Source: Odontocerum albicorne
Lineage: Eukaryota > Arthropoda > Insecta > Trichoptera > Odontoceridae
DNA: 64,000 nucleotides
NCBI GenBank assembly: GCA_949825065.1
Contig: OX463859.1
Location: 4,378,217 to 4,442,216, forward strand
Direction of reading: 5' to 3'
Position numbers and translations under genes: made by a program. Below the pieces are notes generated by a model. The model was not told where the DNA came from and did no database searches. It saw nothing but the letters and a program-made list of their open reading frames with translations. Shown piece after piece: positions 38,225 to 49,987 of this stretch (position 1 is the first letter of the stretch; each line of letters opens with the position of its first letter).

Positions 38225-38545
38225 CTAGTCAGGTAACAGGTTATGCTTCAAAAGTCTGTGCTTATAACGAAAAGGTAGATCGGACACACTCTCCTTAGTT
38301 CCCAGGGTAGTGATTAGAGGATTGCTGTGGTTCTGTTGGCTTTTATAGATCTTCACGGCCCAATCGAGGATGTGGTGCTGGAGGGTTTCTTTTCGGTGTT
38401 CGGCGTGAATTCGGAAGAGGTTTGTCTTAGGATGGGTGTTGAAAGAGATCTTGAATGCCTTGTTCTGCACTTGTTAACGCTTCAGGTGATCCGTGTTGTT
38501 CACACTACACCAAACTGGTGCAGCATAGATCAATATTAGTTGCTG
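38225..38545 (-). pseudogene. Jockey-like LINE, C-terminal end of reverse transcriptase ORF
   Basis: Minus-strand reading from 38,545: LIYAAPVWCSVNNTDHLKR, a stop, QVQNKAFKISFNTHP, then KTNLFRIHAEHRKETLQHH, DWAVKIYKSQQNH, and a C-terminus RYKHRLLKHNLLPD ending at a TAG (38,225-38,227). The AAPVW and LQVVQNKxLR-type segments are typical of the region after the RT core in Jockey-clade ORF2 proteins of insects. The core with its catalytic residues is missing, so the fragment is 5'-truncated, and one in-frame stop (after HLKR) breaks it. The terminal TAG may be the family's natural stop. Confidence 0.75.
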
Positions 38546-38684
38546 TACCATATTTAAAAATCACATGCAATTTTTCATACTATATATACGTTTTTGAAGA
38601 CTGCGCTTTTATTTACTTATTATCAAATAATATAAAATCGGTTGTATTTACAACCATATGTAAGAATAGGTGTTGTCATAATTG
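38546..38684. other. Short spacer between two LINE relics
   Basis: AT-rich sequence between the Jockey-like fragment and the poly-A end of the next LINE. A minus-strand run of eleven residues (TTPILTYGCKY) resembles the RT thumb segment LTYGCE, but it is too short to call. Confidence 0.4.
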
Positions 38685-38694
38685 TTTTTTTTTT
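38685..38694 (-). other. Poly-A tail of the nested LINE relic
   Basis: Ten Ts on the plus strand read as a poly-A tract on the minus strand, directly beyond the LINE 3' end once the left MITE is removed (LINE end ATCTAT, then TTAA, then As). This marks the 3' end of the minus-strand LINE whose parts lie at 39,332-39,978 and 40,615-40,917. Confidence 0.65.
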
Positions 38695-39331
38695 AACCCT
38701 TCCCTTACGGTGATAAAAATAATAGGCGTGCTCCGGTGTTGGGTAGTGAGTACGCAATAAAAAATTAGCGATTTGAAATCGGAAAAATAAGAACATTCAT
38801 AGATAATCCCCTTAATTAATTATAATTGAAGTTAAAAATTATAATATTTGAGATTTATTTGCTGAAAACATTAAAAAACCATCTGAAAACATTAAAAAAC
38901 GCTCACGGAACGGGCGTACGTCTAACCTATTTGCAAGCCTAGAAGCCACTAGTGGCGCAGAACGCCAGTCGCATACCCCGGCGCTTACGCCTTTGCTTGC
39001 GACGTTGAGACAATTCAGCTCCTCGCAATTCAGTCTAGTATGCAAGAGTGAGATGCGAATATAGTGTCGCGCTTCCCGCATACTATTCACCTATCGTCAA
39101 GACGAGGCACTCGCAGCGTTTAAATGCGAATTTGTTTTCGATCTTTACAAAACACCTCGATGTAGTCGATAAATTCTGATAATTATTAATATTATTTTTT
39201 AAATCAATGCGTAAATATATTATGGAGGAATACCTAAAATCTTAACCTTGTATTTATAATATTTATAGAGATATTGATGGTTATTAGAAGGAACGTGTAG
39301 AAGATACCCAACACAGGGAAGGAAAGGTTAA
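38693..39331 (+). mobile_element. TTAA-flanked MITE, copy 1 (piggyBac-like)
   Basis: The element 38,697-39,327 (631 bp) has TTAA on both sides (38,693-38,696 and 39,328-39,331). It begins CCCTTCCCTTACGGTG and ends CACAGGGAAGGAAAGG, so the ends form an imperfect terminal inverted repeat starting CCYTTCC. A subterminal TGTTGGGTA is repeated in reverse complement near the other end. TTAA targeting and CCC ends are known hallmarks of piggyBac-type transposons. No transposase is present, so it would depend on enzyme from elsewhere. Inside are paired copies of GAAAACATTAAAAAAC and a GC-rich middle. An open frame at 38,839-39,090 is incidental. Confidence 0.8.
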
Positions 39332-39978
39332 ATAGATATGACCGAAGTCATAGATATTCCCAAATACCAGGTGGAAAATGCTTTAATTCGAGGGGAGTAG
39401 CACACCGTAGTATTCGAGCCTACGACTACGTTATCTTCGTCTTCATCATCACGTGCTTAATGCTGAGCGTTGTGGTCTTCAGCTACCATATGTTTCAAAC
39501 TCGGCGAATCACCTGTTTCCATCTTTCCCAGTCCTGCGTCATGTTGAATGCAGCGCTTAAAGGTTCATCTCATAGAACATTTTCTTCTTTCTCGCCTTTC
39601 TCAATTGTTCCTACGACCACCAGCTTCTACCGACTTTAATTATTTTTTCCAGCAACATGCTCCAAGTACGTAGTAATTTTTTTTCTGCGTGTTGTTGAAA
39701 TTCTTTCGACAATCTGCTATTCTTGGTCGATAGAAAGGTTGTCGTGCCTTGCGGTCTACGGGATTGGAACATATGCCTCCAGTACCACATCTTGAAGACA
39801 TCTTTCATGATTATTTCCTTCTCTCTTATCCATCCAGCCTTGCGGTTCATGTTTCCACTCCATGTACTAGAGACTTAATTAGTTGGATTTTTATTGTTTT
39901 GAATATAGACCGGTAAGTCTTTATCCTTGTCAGATTTGTCATAGTTGATTTTGGTACTCCAATTTGTCGGATCTTTGC
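39332..39978 (-). pseudogene. LINE relic, C-terminal part and 3' UTR (between MITEs)
   Basis: Minus-strand reading from 39,978: AKIRQIGVPKSTMTNLTRIK, YRSIFKTIKIQLIKSLVHG, VET, a stop, then DVFKMWYWRHM (about 39,780), a shifted KKNYYVLGACCWKK, and MTQDWERWKQVIRRV (about 39,510) before a stop and a non-coding end. In insect LINE proteins the same order is EIRRRIG, KSLV..GAETW, FEMWxWRRM, the LGHV segment and a final W-R-rich block. It continues directly from the segment at 40,615-40,917 when the MITE between them is removed. Stops and frameshifts show it is dead. Confidence 0.72.
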
Positions 39979-40614
39979 TTAACCTTTCCTTCCCTGTGCT
40001 GGGTATCTTCTACACGTTGCTTCTAATAACCATCAATATCTCTAAAAATATAATAAATACAAGGTTAAGATTTTAGGTATTCCTCGATAATATATTTACG
40101 CATTGATTTAAAAAATAATATTAACAATAATCAGAATTTATCGACTACATCGAGGTGTTTTGTAAAGATCGAAAACAAATTCGCATTTAAACGCTGCGAG
40201 TGCTTCGTCTTGACGATAGGGGAATAGTATGCGGGAAGCGCGACACTATATTCGCATCTCACTCTTGCATACTAGACTGAATTGCGAGGAGCTGAATTGT
40301 CTCAACTTCGCAAGCAAAGGCGTAAGCGCCGGGGTATGCGACTGACGTTCCGCGCCACTAGTAGCCTCTAGGTATTGCAAATAGGTTAGACGTACGCCCG
40401 TTCCGTGAGCGTTTTTTAATGTTTTCAGATGGTTTTTTAATGTTTTCAGCAAATAAATCTCAATTATTATAATTTTTAACTTCAATTATAATTAAGGGTA
40501 TTATCTATGAATTTTCTTATTTTTCCGATTTAAAATCGCAAATTTTTGATTGCGTACTCACTACCCAACACCGGAGCACGCGTATTATTTTTATCACCGT
40601 AAGGGAAGGGTTAA
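39979..40614 (-). mobile_element. TTAA-flanked MITE, copy 2, inverted
   Basis: The element 39,983-40,610 (628 bp) is the reverse complement of copy 1 with about 25 mismatches and one small indel (left ATTAATTATAATTG against right ATTATAATTG), roughly 4% different. TTAA flanks both ends (39,979-39,982 and 40,611-40,614). Taking out the element plus one TTAA joins NERC of the LINE to AKIRQ in frame, which confirms the borders and the 4-bp duplication. An open frame at 40,246-40,485 is incidental. Copies 1 and 2 together form a large inverted repeat that could fold back. Confidence 0.82.
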
Positions 40615-40917
40615 CACCTTTCATTCTTTAAAATAAGACCACTTGGTAGACAAACTTGTTGACCTCTTTGTAATCTCTTAGCATGACACTTCTTATCAAA
40701 GTTTCAAATCGGTCCACAGAAAGAATTTTGTTTTTTTTTTTAAGTTCAAGTTAGAGGTTCCTTGTTTCAACTTTATGAAGGAGCTTGGTCATCTGATATT
40801 CATCGTTGGTTATAAGTGTTGTATCAGCATCAAATCGCATATTGGAGATTTTACGATTTCTTATGACAAACACACTCTCCTATCTATCTATAATTTTAGT
40901 TATGATGTATTTTTAAA
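40615..40917 (-). pseudogene. LINE relic, RT core end (abuts satellite)
   Basis: Minus-strand reading from 40,910: KYIITKIIDR, a stop, NRKISNMRFDADTTLIT (motif C region, near 40,830), QMTKLLHKVE, a stop, LKKKTKF, and after shifts PSGLILKNERC at 40,615. Related proteins read YIMxxALE, RKINNLRYADDTTLI and SLISNxGxCE in these places. Motif C is damaged (FDAD). The coding homology starts right at the satellite junction, so the insertion was 5'-truncated there. It continues in 39,332-39,978 beyond the MITE. Confidence 0.75.
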
Positions 40918-43900
40918 ATTTGTCTGATTTTATATTATTACTTACTTATTATTGATAAGCGATATTAATAACCCTCAAATACCAAAAAACAAGCGTTTTG
41001 TGAGTTAAATATTTTTTGAGCAGTTTCGTCTTTTGGGACTAAGAGCCTTTCAAGTGTTATCAATTTTTTTTTTCTGATTTCATATTTTTTCTTACTTATT
41101 ATTGATAAGCGATATAAATAACCCTCAAATACCAAAAAACAAGTGTTTTGTGAGTTAAATATTTTTTGAGCAGTTTTGTCTTTTAAGACTAAGAACCTTT
41201 CAAGTTTAATCAAAATTTTTTTGTCTGATTTCATATTTTTTCTTACTTATTATTGATAAGCGATATTAATAACCCTCAAATACCAAAAAACAAGTGTTTT
41301 GCGAGTTAAATATTTTTTGAGCAGTTTCGTCTTTTGGGACTAAGAACCTTTCAAGTTTAATCAATTTTTTTTGTCCTATTTCATATTATTTCTTACTTAT
41401 TATTGATAAGCGATATAAATAACCCTCAAATACCAAAAAACAAGTGTTTTGTGAGTTAAATATTTTTTTAGCAGTTTCGTCTTTTGGGACTAAGAACCTT
41501 TAAAGTTAAATCAATTTTTTTTTGTCTGATTTCACATTTTTTCTTATTTATTATTGATAAGCGATATAAATAACCCTCAAATACCAAAAAACAAGTGTTT
41601 TGTGAGTTAAATATTTTTTGAGCAGTTTTGTCTTTTAAGACTAAGAACCTTTACAGTTTAATCAAAATAATTTTGTCCGATTTCATATTTTTTCTTACTT
41701 ATTATTGATAAGCGATATTAATAACCCTCAAATACCAAAAAAGAAGTGTTTTGCGAGTAAAATATTTTTTGAGCAGTTTCGTCTTTTGAGACTAAGAACC
41801 TTTCAAGTTTAATCAATTTTTTTTTGTCTTATTTCATATTTTTTCTTATTTTTTATTGATAAGCGATATAAATAACCCTCAAATACCAAAAAAAAGGTGT
41901 TTTGTGAGTTAAATATTTTTTGAGCAGTTTCGTCTTTTGGGACTAAGAACCTTTCAAGTTTAATCAAATTTTTTTTGTCTGATTTCACATTTTTTCTTAT
42001 TTATTATTGATAAGCAATATAAATAACCCTCAAATACCAAAAAACAAGTGTTTTGTGAGTTAAATATTTTTTGCGCATTTTCCTCTATTGAGACTAAGAA
42101 CCTTTCAAGTTTAGTCAATTTTTTTTTGTCTGATTTCATATTATTACTTACTTATTATTGATAAGCGATATTAATCACCCTCAAATACCAAAAAACAAGT
42201 GTTTTGTGAATTAAATAATTTTTTGAGCAGTTTCGTCTTTTGGGACTAAGAACCTTTCAAGTTAAATCATTTTTTTTTGTCTGATTTCACATTTTTTCTT
42301 ATTTATTATTGATAAGCGATATAAATAACCCTCAAATACCAAAAAACAAGTGTTTTGTGAGTTAAATATTTTTTGAGCAGTTTTGTCTTTTAAGACTAAG
42401 AACCTTTACAGTTTAATCAAAAAAATTTTGTCTGATTTCATATTTTTTCTTACTTATTATTGATAAGCGATATTAATAACCCTCAAATACCAAAAAAGAA
42501 GTGTTTTGCGAGTTAAATATTTTTTGAGCAGTTTCGTCTTTTGGGACTAAGAACCTTTCAAGTTTTATCAATTTTTTTTTGTCTTATTTCATATTATTTC
42601 TTACTTATTATTGATAAGCGATATTAATAACCCTCAAATACCAAAAAACAAGTGTTTTGTGAGTTAAATATTTTTTGAGCAGTTTCGTCTTTTGGGACTA
42701 AGAACCTTTCAAGTTTAATAAATTTTTTTTTGTCTGATTTCATATTTTTTCTTACTTATTATTGATAAGCGATATTAATAACCCTCAAATACCAAAAAAC
42801 AAGTGTTTTGTGAGTTAAATATTTTTTGCGCATATTCCTCTATTGAGACTAAGAACCTTTCAAGTTTAGACAATTTTTTTTTGTCTGATTTCATATTATT
42901 ACTTACTTATTATTGATAAGCGATATTAATCACCCTCAAATACCAAAAAACAAGTGTTTTGTGAGTTAAATATTTTTTGCGCATTTTCCTCTATTGAGAC
43001 TAAGAACGATTCAAGTTAAGTCAATTTTTTTTGTCTGATTTAATATTATTACTTACTTATTATTGATAAGCGATATTAATACCCCTCAAATACCAAAAAA
43101 CAAGCGTTTTGTGAGTTAAATATTTTTTGAGCAGTTTCGTCTTATGGGACTAAGAACCTTTCAAGTGTAATCAATTTTTTTTTGTCTGATTTCATATTTT
43201 CCCTTACTTATTATTGATAAGCGATATAAATAACCCTCAAATACCAAAAAACAAGTGTTTTGTGAGTTAAATATTTTTTGAGCAGTTTCGTCTTTTGGGA
43301 CTAAGAACCTTTCAAGTTTAATAAATTTTTTTTGTCTGATTTCATATTTTTTCTTACTTATTATTGATAAGCGATATAAATAACCCTCAAATACCAAAAA
43401 ACAAGTGTTTTGTGAGTTAAATATTTTTTGCGCATTTTCCTCTGTTGAGACTAAGAACCTTTCAAGTTTAGTCAATTTTTTTTTGTCTGATTTCATATTA
43501 TTACTTACTTATTATTGATAAGCGATATTAATCACCCTCAAATACCAAAAAACAAGTGTTTTGTGAATTAAATAATTTTTTGAGCAGTTTCGTCTTTTGG
43601 GACTAAGAACCTTTCAAGTTAAATCAATTTTTTTTTGTCTGATTTCATATTTTTTCTTATTTATTATTGATAAGCGATATAAATAACCCTCAAATACCAA
43701 AAAACAAGTGTTTTGTGAGTTAATTATTTTTTTAACAGTTTCGTCTTTTGGGACTAAGAACCTTTCACGTTTAATCAAATTTTTTTTGTCTGATTTCACA
43801 TTTTTTCTTACTTATTATTGATAAGCGATATAAATAACCCTCAAATACCAAAAAACAAGTGTTTTGTGAGTTAAATATTTTTTGCGCATTTTCCTCTATT

Positions 43901-46900
43901 GAGACTAAGAACGATTCAAGTGTAGTCAATTTTTTTTGTCTGATTTAATATTATTACTTACTTATTATTGATAAGCGATATTAATACCCCTCAAATACCA
44001 AAAAACAAGCGTTTTGTGAGTTAAATATTTTTTGAGCAGTTTCGTCTTTTGGGACTAAGAACCTTTCAAGTTTAATAAATTTTTTTTTGTCTGATTTCAT
44101 ATTTTTTCTTACTTATTATTGATAAGCGATATAAATAACCCTCAAATACCAAAAAACAAGTGTTTTGTGAGTTAAATATTTTTTGAGCAGTTTCGTCCTT
44201 TGGGACTAAGAACCTTTCAAGTTAAATCATTTTTTTTTGTCTGATTTCATATTTTTTCTTACTTATTATTGATAAGCGATATTAATAACCCTCAAATACA
44301 AAAAAACAAGTGTTTTGTGAGTTAAATATTTTTTGCGCATTTTCCTCTATTGAGACTAAGAACGATTCAAGTTAAGTCAATTTTTTTTGTCTGATTTAAT
44401 ATTATTACTTACTTATTATTGATAAGCGATATTAATACCCCTCAAATACCAAAAAACAAGCGTTTTGTGAGTTAAATATTTTTTGAGCAGTTTCGTCTTT
44501 TGGGACTAAGAACCTTTCAAGTGTTATCAATTTTTTTTTTCTGATTTCATATTTTTTCTTACTTATTATTGATAAGCGATATAAATAACCCTCAAATACC
44601 AAAAAACAAGTGTTTTGTGAGTTAAATATTTTTTGAGCAGTTTTGTCTTTTAAGACTAAGAACCTTTCAAGTTTAATCAAAATTTTTTTGTCTGATTTCA
44701 TATTTTTTCTTACTTATTATTGATAAGCGATATTAATAACCCTCAAATACCAAAAAACAAGTGTTTTGCGAGTTAAATATTTTTTGAGCAGTTTCGTCTT
44801 TTGGGACTAAGAACCTTTCAAGTTTAATCAATTTTTTTTGTCCTATTTCATATTATTTCTTACTTATTATTGATAAGCGATATTAATAACCCTCAAATAC
44901 CAAAAAACAAGTGTTTTGTGAGTTAAATATTTTTTGCGCATTTTCCTCCATTGAGACTAAGAACCTTTAAAGTTAAATCAATTTTTTTTTGTCTGATTTC
45001 ACATTTTTTCTTATTTATTATTGATAAGCGATATAAATAACCCTCAAATACCAAAAAACAAGTGTTTTGTGAGTTAAATATTTTTTGAGCAGTTTTGTCT
45101 TTTAAGACTAAGAACCTTTACAGTTTAATCAAAATAATTTTGTCCGATTTCATATTTTTTCTTACTTATTATTGATAAGCGATATTAATAACCCTCAAAT
45201 ACCAAAAAAGAAGTGTTTTGCGAGTAAAATATTTTTTGAGCAGTTTCGTCTTTTGAGACTAAGAACCTTTCAAGTTTAATCAATTTTTTTTTGTCTTATT
45301 TCATATTTTTTCTTATTTTTTATTGATAAGCGATATAAATAACCCTCAAATACCAAAAAAAAGGTGTTTTGTGAGTTAAATATTTTTTGAGCAGTTTCGT
45401 CTTTTGGGACTAAGAACCTTTCAAGTTTAATCAAATTTTTTTTGTCTGATTTCACATTTTTTCTTATTTATTATTGATAAGCGATATAAATAACCCTCAA
45501 ATACCAAAAAACAAGTGTTTTGTGAGTTAAATATTTTTTGAGCAGTTACGTCTTTTGGGACTAAGAACCATTACAGTTTAATCAAAAATTTTTTGTCTGA
45601 TTTCATATTACTTCTTACTTATTATTGATAAGCGATATTAATAACCCTCAAATACCAAAAAACAAGTGTTTTGTGAGTTAAATATTTTTTGAGCAGTTTC
45701 GTCTTTTGGGACTAAGAACCTTTCAAGTTAAATCATTTTTTTTTTGTCTGATTTCACATTTTTTCTTATTTATTATTGATAAGCGATATAAATAACCCTC
45801 AAATACCAAAAAACAAGTGTTTTGTGAGTTAAATATTTTTTGAGCAGTTTTGTCTTTTAAGACTAAGAACCTTTACAGTTTAATCAAAAAAATTTTGTCT
45901 GATTTCATATTTTTTCTTACTTATTATTGATAAGCGATATTAATAACCCTCAAATACCAAAAAAGAAGTGTTTTGCGAGTTAAATATTTTTTGAGCAGTT
46001 TCGTCTTTTGGGACTAAGAACCTGTCAAGTTTTATCAATTTTTTTTTGTCTTATTTCATATTATTTCTTACTTATTATTGATAAGCGATATTAATAACCC
46101 TCAAATACCAAAAAACAAGTGTTTTGTGAGTTAAATATTTTTTGAGCAGTTTCGTCTTTTGGGACTAAGAACCTTTCAAGTTTAATAAATTTTTTTTTGT
46201 CTGATTTCATATTTTTTCTTACTTATTATTGATAAGCGATATAAATAACCCTCAAATACCAAAAAACAAGTGTTTTGTGAGTTAAATATTTTTTGCGCAT
46301 ATTCCTCTATTGAGACTAAGAACCTTTCAAGTTTAGACAATTTTTTTTTTGTCTGATTTCATATTATTACTTACTTATTATTGATAAGCGATATTAATCA
46401 CCCTCAAATACCAAAAAACAAGAGTTTTGTGAGTTAAATATTTTTTGCGCATTTTCCTCTATTGAGACTAAGAACGATTCAAGTTAAGTCAATTTTTTTT
46501 GTCTGATTTAATATTATTACTTACTTATTATTGATAAGCGATATTAATACCCCTCAAATACCAAAAAACAAGCGTTTTGTGAGTTAAATATTTTTTGAGC
46601 AGTTTCGTCTTATGGGACTAAGAACCTTTCAAGTGTAATCAATTTTTTTTTGTCTGATTTCATATTTTCCCTTACTTATTATTGATAAGCGATATAAATA
46701 ACCCTCAAATACCAAAAAACAAGTGTTTTGTGAGTTAAATATTTTTTGAGCAGTTTCGTCTTTTGGGACTAAGAACCTTTCAAGTTTAATAAATTTTTTT
46801 TTGTCTGATTTCATATTTTTTCTTACTTATTATTGATAAGCGATATAAATAACCCTCAAATACCAAAAAACAAGTGTTTTGTGAGTTAAATATTTTTTGC

Positions 46901-47110
46901 GCATTTTCCTCTGTTGAGACTAAGAACCTTTCAAGTTTAGTCAATTTTTTTTTGTCTGATTTCATATTATTACTTACTTATTATTGATAAGCGATATTAA
47001 TCACCCTCAAATACCAAAAAACAAGTGTTTTGTGAATTAAATAATTTTTTGAGCAGTTTCGTCTTTTGGGACTAAGAACCTTTCAAGTTAAATCAATTTT
47101 TTTTTGTCTG
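40918..47110 (+). repeat. 23-mer higher-order repeat, two copies (offset about 3,468 bp)
   Basis: The segment 40,918-43,640 matches 44,385-47,110. Shared rare variants are CTTATTTTTTATTGAT (41,850 and 45,315), AAAATAATTTTGTCC (41,665 and 45,133), AAAAAAAAGGTG (41,893 and 45,363) and CATATTTTCCCTTAC (43,197 and 46,666). A few monomers inside the copies differ in type, for example 42,060-42,110 against 45,530-45,580. Confidence 0.84.
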
Positions 47111-48028
47111 ATTTCACATTTTTTCTTATTTATTATTGATAAGCGATATAAATAACCCTCAAATACCAAAAAACAAGTGTTTTGTGAGTTAAATATTTTT
47201 TGAGCAGTTTTGTCTTTTAAGACTAAGAACCTTTACAGTTTAATCAAAAAAATTTTGTCCGATTTCATATTTTTTCTTACTTATTATTGATAAGCGATAT
47301 AAATAACCCTCAAATACCAAAAAAGAAGTGTTTTGCGAGTAAAATTTTTTTTGAGCAGTTTCGTCTTTTGAGACTAAGAACCTTTCAAGTTTAATCAATT
47401 TTTTTTTGTCTTATTTCATATTATTTCTTACTTATTATTGATAAGCGATATTAATAACCCTCAAATACCAAAAAACAAGTGTTTTGTGAGTAAAATATTT
47501 TTTGAGCAGTTTCGTCTTTTGGGACTAAGAACCTTTCAAGTTTAATCAATTTTTTTTGTCTGATTTCATATTTTTTCTTACTTATTATTGATAAGCGATA
47601 TAAATAACCCTCAAATACCAAAAAACAAGTGTTTTGTGAGTTAAATATTTTTTGCGCATTTTCCTCTATTGAGACTAAGAACGATTCAAGTGTCGTCAAT
47701 TTTTTTTGTCTGATTTAATATTATTACTTACTTATTATTGATAAGCGATATTAATACCCCTCAAATACCAAAAAACAAGCGTTTTGTGAGTTAAATATTT
47801 TTTGAGCAGTTTCGTCTTTTGGGACTAAGAACCTTTCAAGTTTAATAAATTTTTTTTTGTCTGATTTCATATTTTTTCTTACTTATTATTGATAAGCGAT
47901 ATAAATAACCCTCAAATACCAAAAAACAAGTGTTTTGTGAGTTAAATATTTTTTGAGCAGTTTCGTCCTTTGGGACTAAGAACCTTTCAAGTTAAATCAT
48001 TTTTTTTTGTCTGATTTTATATTTTTTC
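46220..48028 (+). repeat. Tandem HOR unit a (12 monomers, about 1,809 bp)
   Basis: First of three consecutive HOR units. The CATATTTTCCCTTAC marker lies at 46,666, and the same marker follows 1,809 bp later. Unit a lacks one monomer found in units b and c: after AGTTTAATCAATTTTTTTTG near 47,545 it goes straight to a GATATAAATAACC monomer, with no TTCACGTTTAATC monomer in between. The boundaries are set by a chosen phase. Confidence 0.82.
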
Positions 48029-49987
48029 TTACTTATTATTGATAAGCGATATTAATAACCCTCAAATACCAAAAAACAAGTGTTTTGTGAGTTAAATATT
48101 TTTTGCGCATATTCCTCTATTGAGACTAAGAACCTTTCAAGTTTAGACAATTTTTTTTTGTCTGATTTCATATTATTACTTACTTATTATTGATAAGCGA
48201 TATTAATCACCCTCAAATACCAAAAAACAAGTGTTTTGTGAGTTAAATATTTTTTGCGCATTTTCCTCTATTGAGACTAAGAACGATTCAAGTTAAGTCA
48301 ATTTTTTTTGTCTGATTTAATATTATTACTTACTTATTATTGATAAGCGATATTAATACCCCTCAAATACCAAAAAACAAGCGTTTTGTGAGTTAAATAT
48401 TTTTTGAGCAGTTTCGTCTTATGGGACTAAGAACCTTTCAAGTGTAATCAATTTTTTTTTGTCTGATTTCATATTTTCCCTTACTTATTATTGATAAGCG
48501 ATATAAATAACCCTCAAATACCAAAAAACAAGTGTTTTGTGAGTTAAATATTTTTTGAGCAGTTTCGTCTTTTGGGACTAAGAACCTTTCAAGTTTAATA
48601 AATTTTTTTTTGTCTGATTTCATATTTTTTCTTACTTATTATTGATAAGCGATATAAATAACCCTCAAATACCAAAAAACAAGTGTTTTGTGAGTTAAAT
48701 ATTTTTTGCGCATTTTCCTCTGTTGAGACTAAGAACCTTTCAAGTTTAGTCAATTTTTTTTTGTCTGATTTCATATTATTACTTACTTATTATTGATAAG
48801 CGATATTAATCACCCTCAAATACCAAAAAACAAGTGTTTTGTGAATTAAATAATTTTTTGAGCAGTTTCGTCTTTTGGGACTAAGAACCTTTCAAGTTAA
48901 ATCAATTTTTTTTTGTCTGATTTCACATTTTTTCTTATTTATTATTGATAAGCGATATAAATAACCCTCAAATACCAAAAAACAAGTGTTTTGTGAGTTA
49001 AATATTTTTTGAGCAGTTTTGTCTTTTAAGACTAAGAACCTTTACAGTTTAATCAAAAAAATTTTGTCCGATTTCATATTTTTTCTTACTTATTATTGAT
49101 AAGCGATATAAATAACCCTCAAATACCAAAAAAGAAGTGTTTTGCGAGTAAAATTTTTTTTGAGCAGTTTCGTCTTTTGAGACTAAGAACCTTTCAAGTT
49201 TAATCAATTTTTTTTTGTCTTATTTCATATTATTTCTTACTTATTATTGATAAGCGATATTAATAACCCTCAAATACCAAAAAACAAGTGTTTTGTGAGT
49301 AAAATATTTTTTGAGCAGTTTCGTCTTTTGGGACTAAGAACCTTTCAAGTTTAATCAATTTTTTTTGTCTGATTTCATATTTTTTCTTACTTATTATTGA
49401 TAAGCGATATTAATAACCCTCAAATACCAAAAAACAAGTGTTTTGTGAGTTAATTATTTTTTGAGCAGTTTCGTCTTTTGGGACTAAGAACCTTTCACGT
49501 TTAATCAAATTTTTTTTGTCTGATTTCACATTTTTTCTTACTTATTATTGATAAGCGATATAAATAACCCTCAAATACCAAAAAACAAGTGTTTTGTGAG
49601 TTAAATATTTTTTGCGCATTTTCCTCTATTGAGACTAAGAACGATTCAAGTGTAGTCAATTTTTTTTGTCTGATTTAATATTATTACTTACTTATTATTG
49701 ATAAGCGATATTAATACCCCTCAAATACCAAAAAACAAGCGTTTTGTGAGTTAAATATTTTTTGAGCAGTTTCGTCTTTTGGGACTAAGAACCTTTCAAG
49801 TTTAATAAATTTTTTTTTGTCTGATTTCATATTTTTTCTTACTTATTATTGATAAGCGATATAAATAACCCTCAAATACCAAAAAACAAGTGTTTTGTGA
49901 GTTAAATATTTTTTGAGCAGTTTCGTCCTTTGGGACTAAGAATTTTCAAGTTAAATCATTTTTTTTTGTCTGATTTCATATTTTTTC
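48029..49987 (+). repeat. Tandem HOR unit b (13 monomers, about 1,959 bp)
   Basis: Second of three consecutive units, with the TTTTCCCTTAC marker at 48,475. It has an extra monomer near 49,380-49,530 containing TTAATTATTTTTTGAGC and TTTCACGTTTAATC. A small private deletion occurs near 49,942 (AGAATTTTCAAG in place of AGAACCTTTCAAG). Confidence 0.82.

Noticed and set aside
38590..38684. Further LINE thumb fragment TTPILTYGCKY on the minus strand
   Set aside because: Only eleven residues, on the far side of the LINE poly-A tail; it could be chance.
38697..40610. One 1.9-kb foldback transposon with 630-bp terminal repeats
   Set aside because: Possible, but each arm has its own TTAA on both sides and the middle is LINE sequence continuous with the outside, so two separate MITE insertions explain it better.
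43161..43496. Minus-strand open frames of 60-111 codons with repeated NSQNTCFLVFEGYLYRL peptides, found throughout both arrays
   Set aside because: They are the satellite read in one frame. The frame persists only where a monomer happens to be 150 bp long, and it breaks with single-base indels. There is no codon-level conservation or any promoter.
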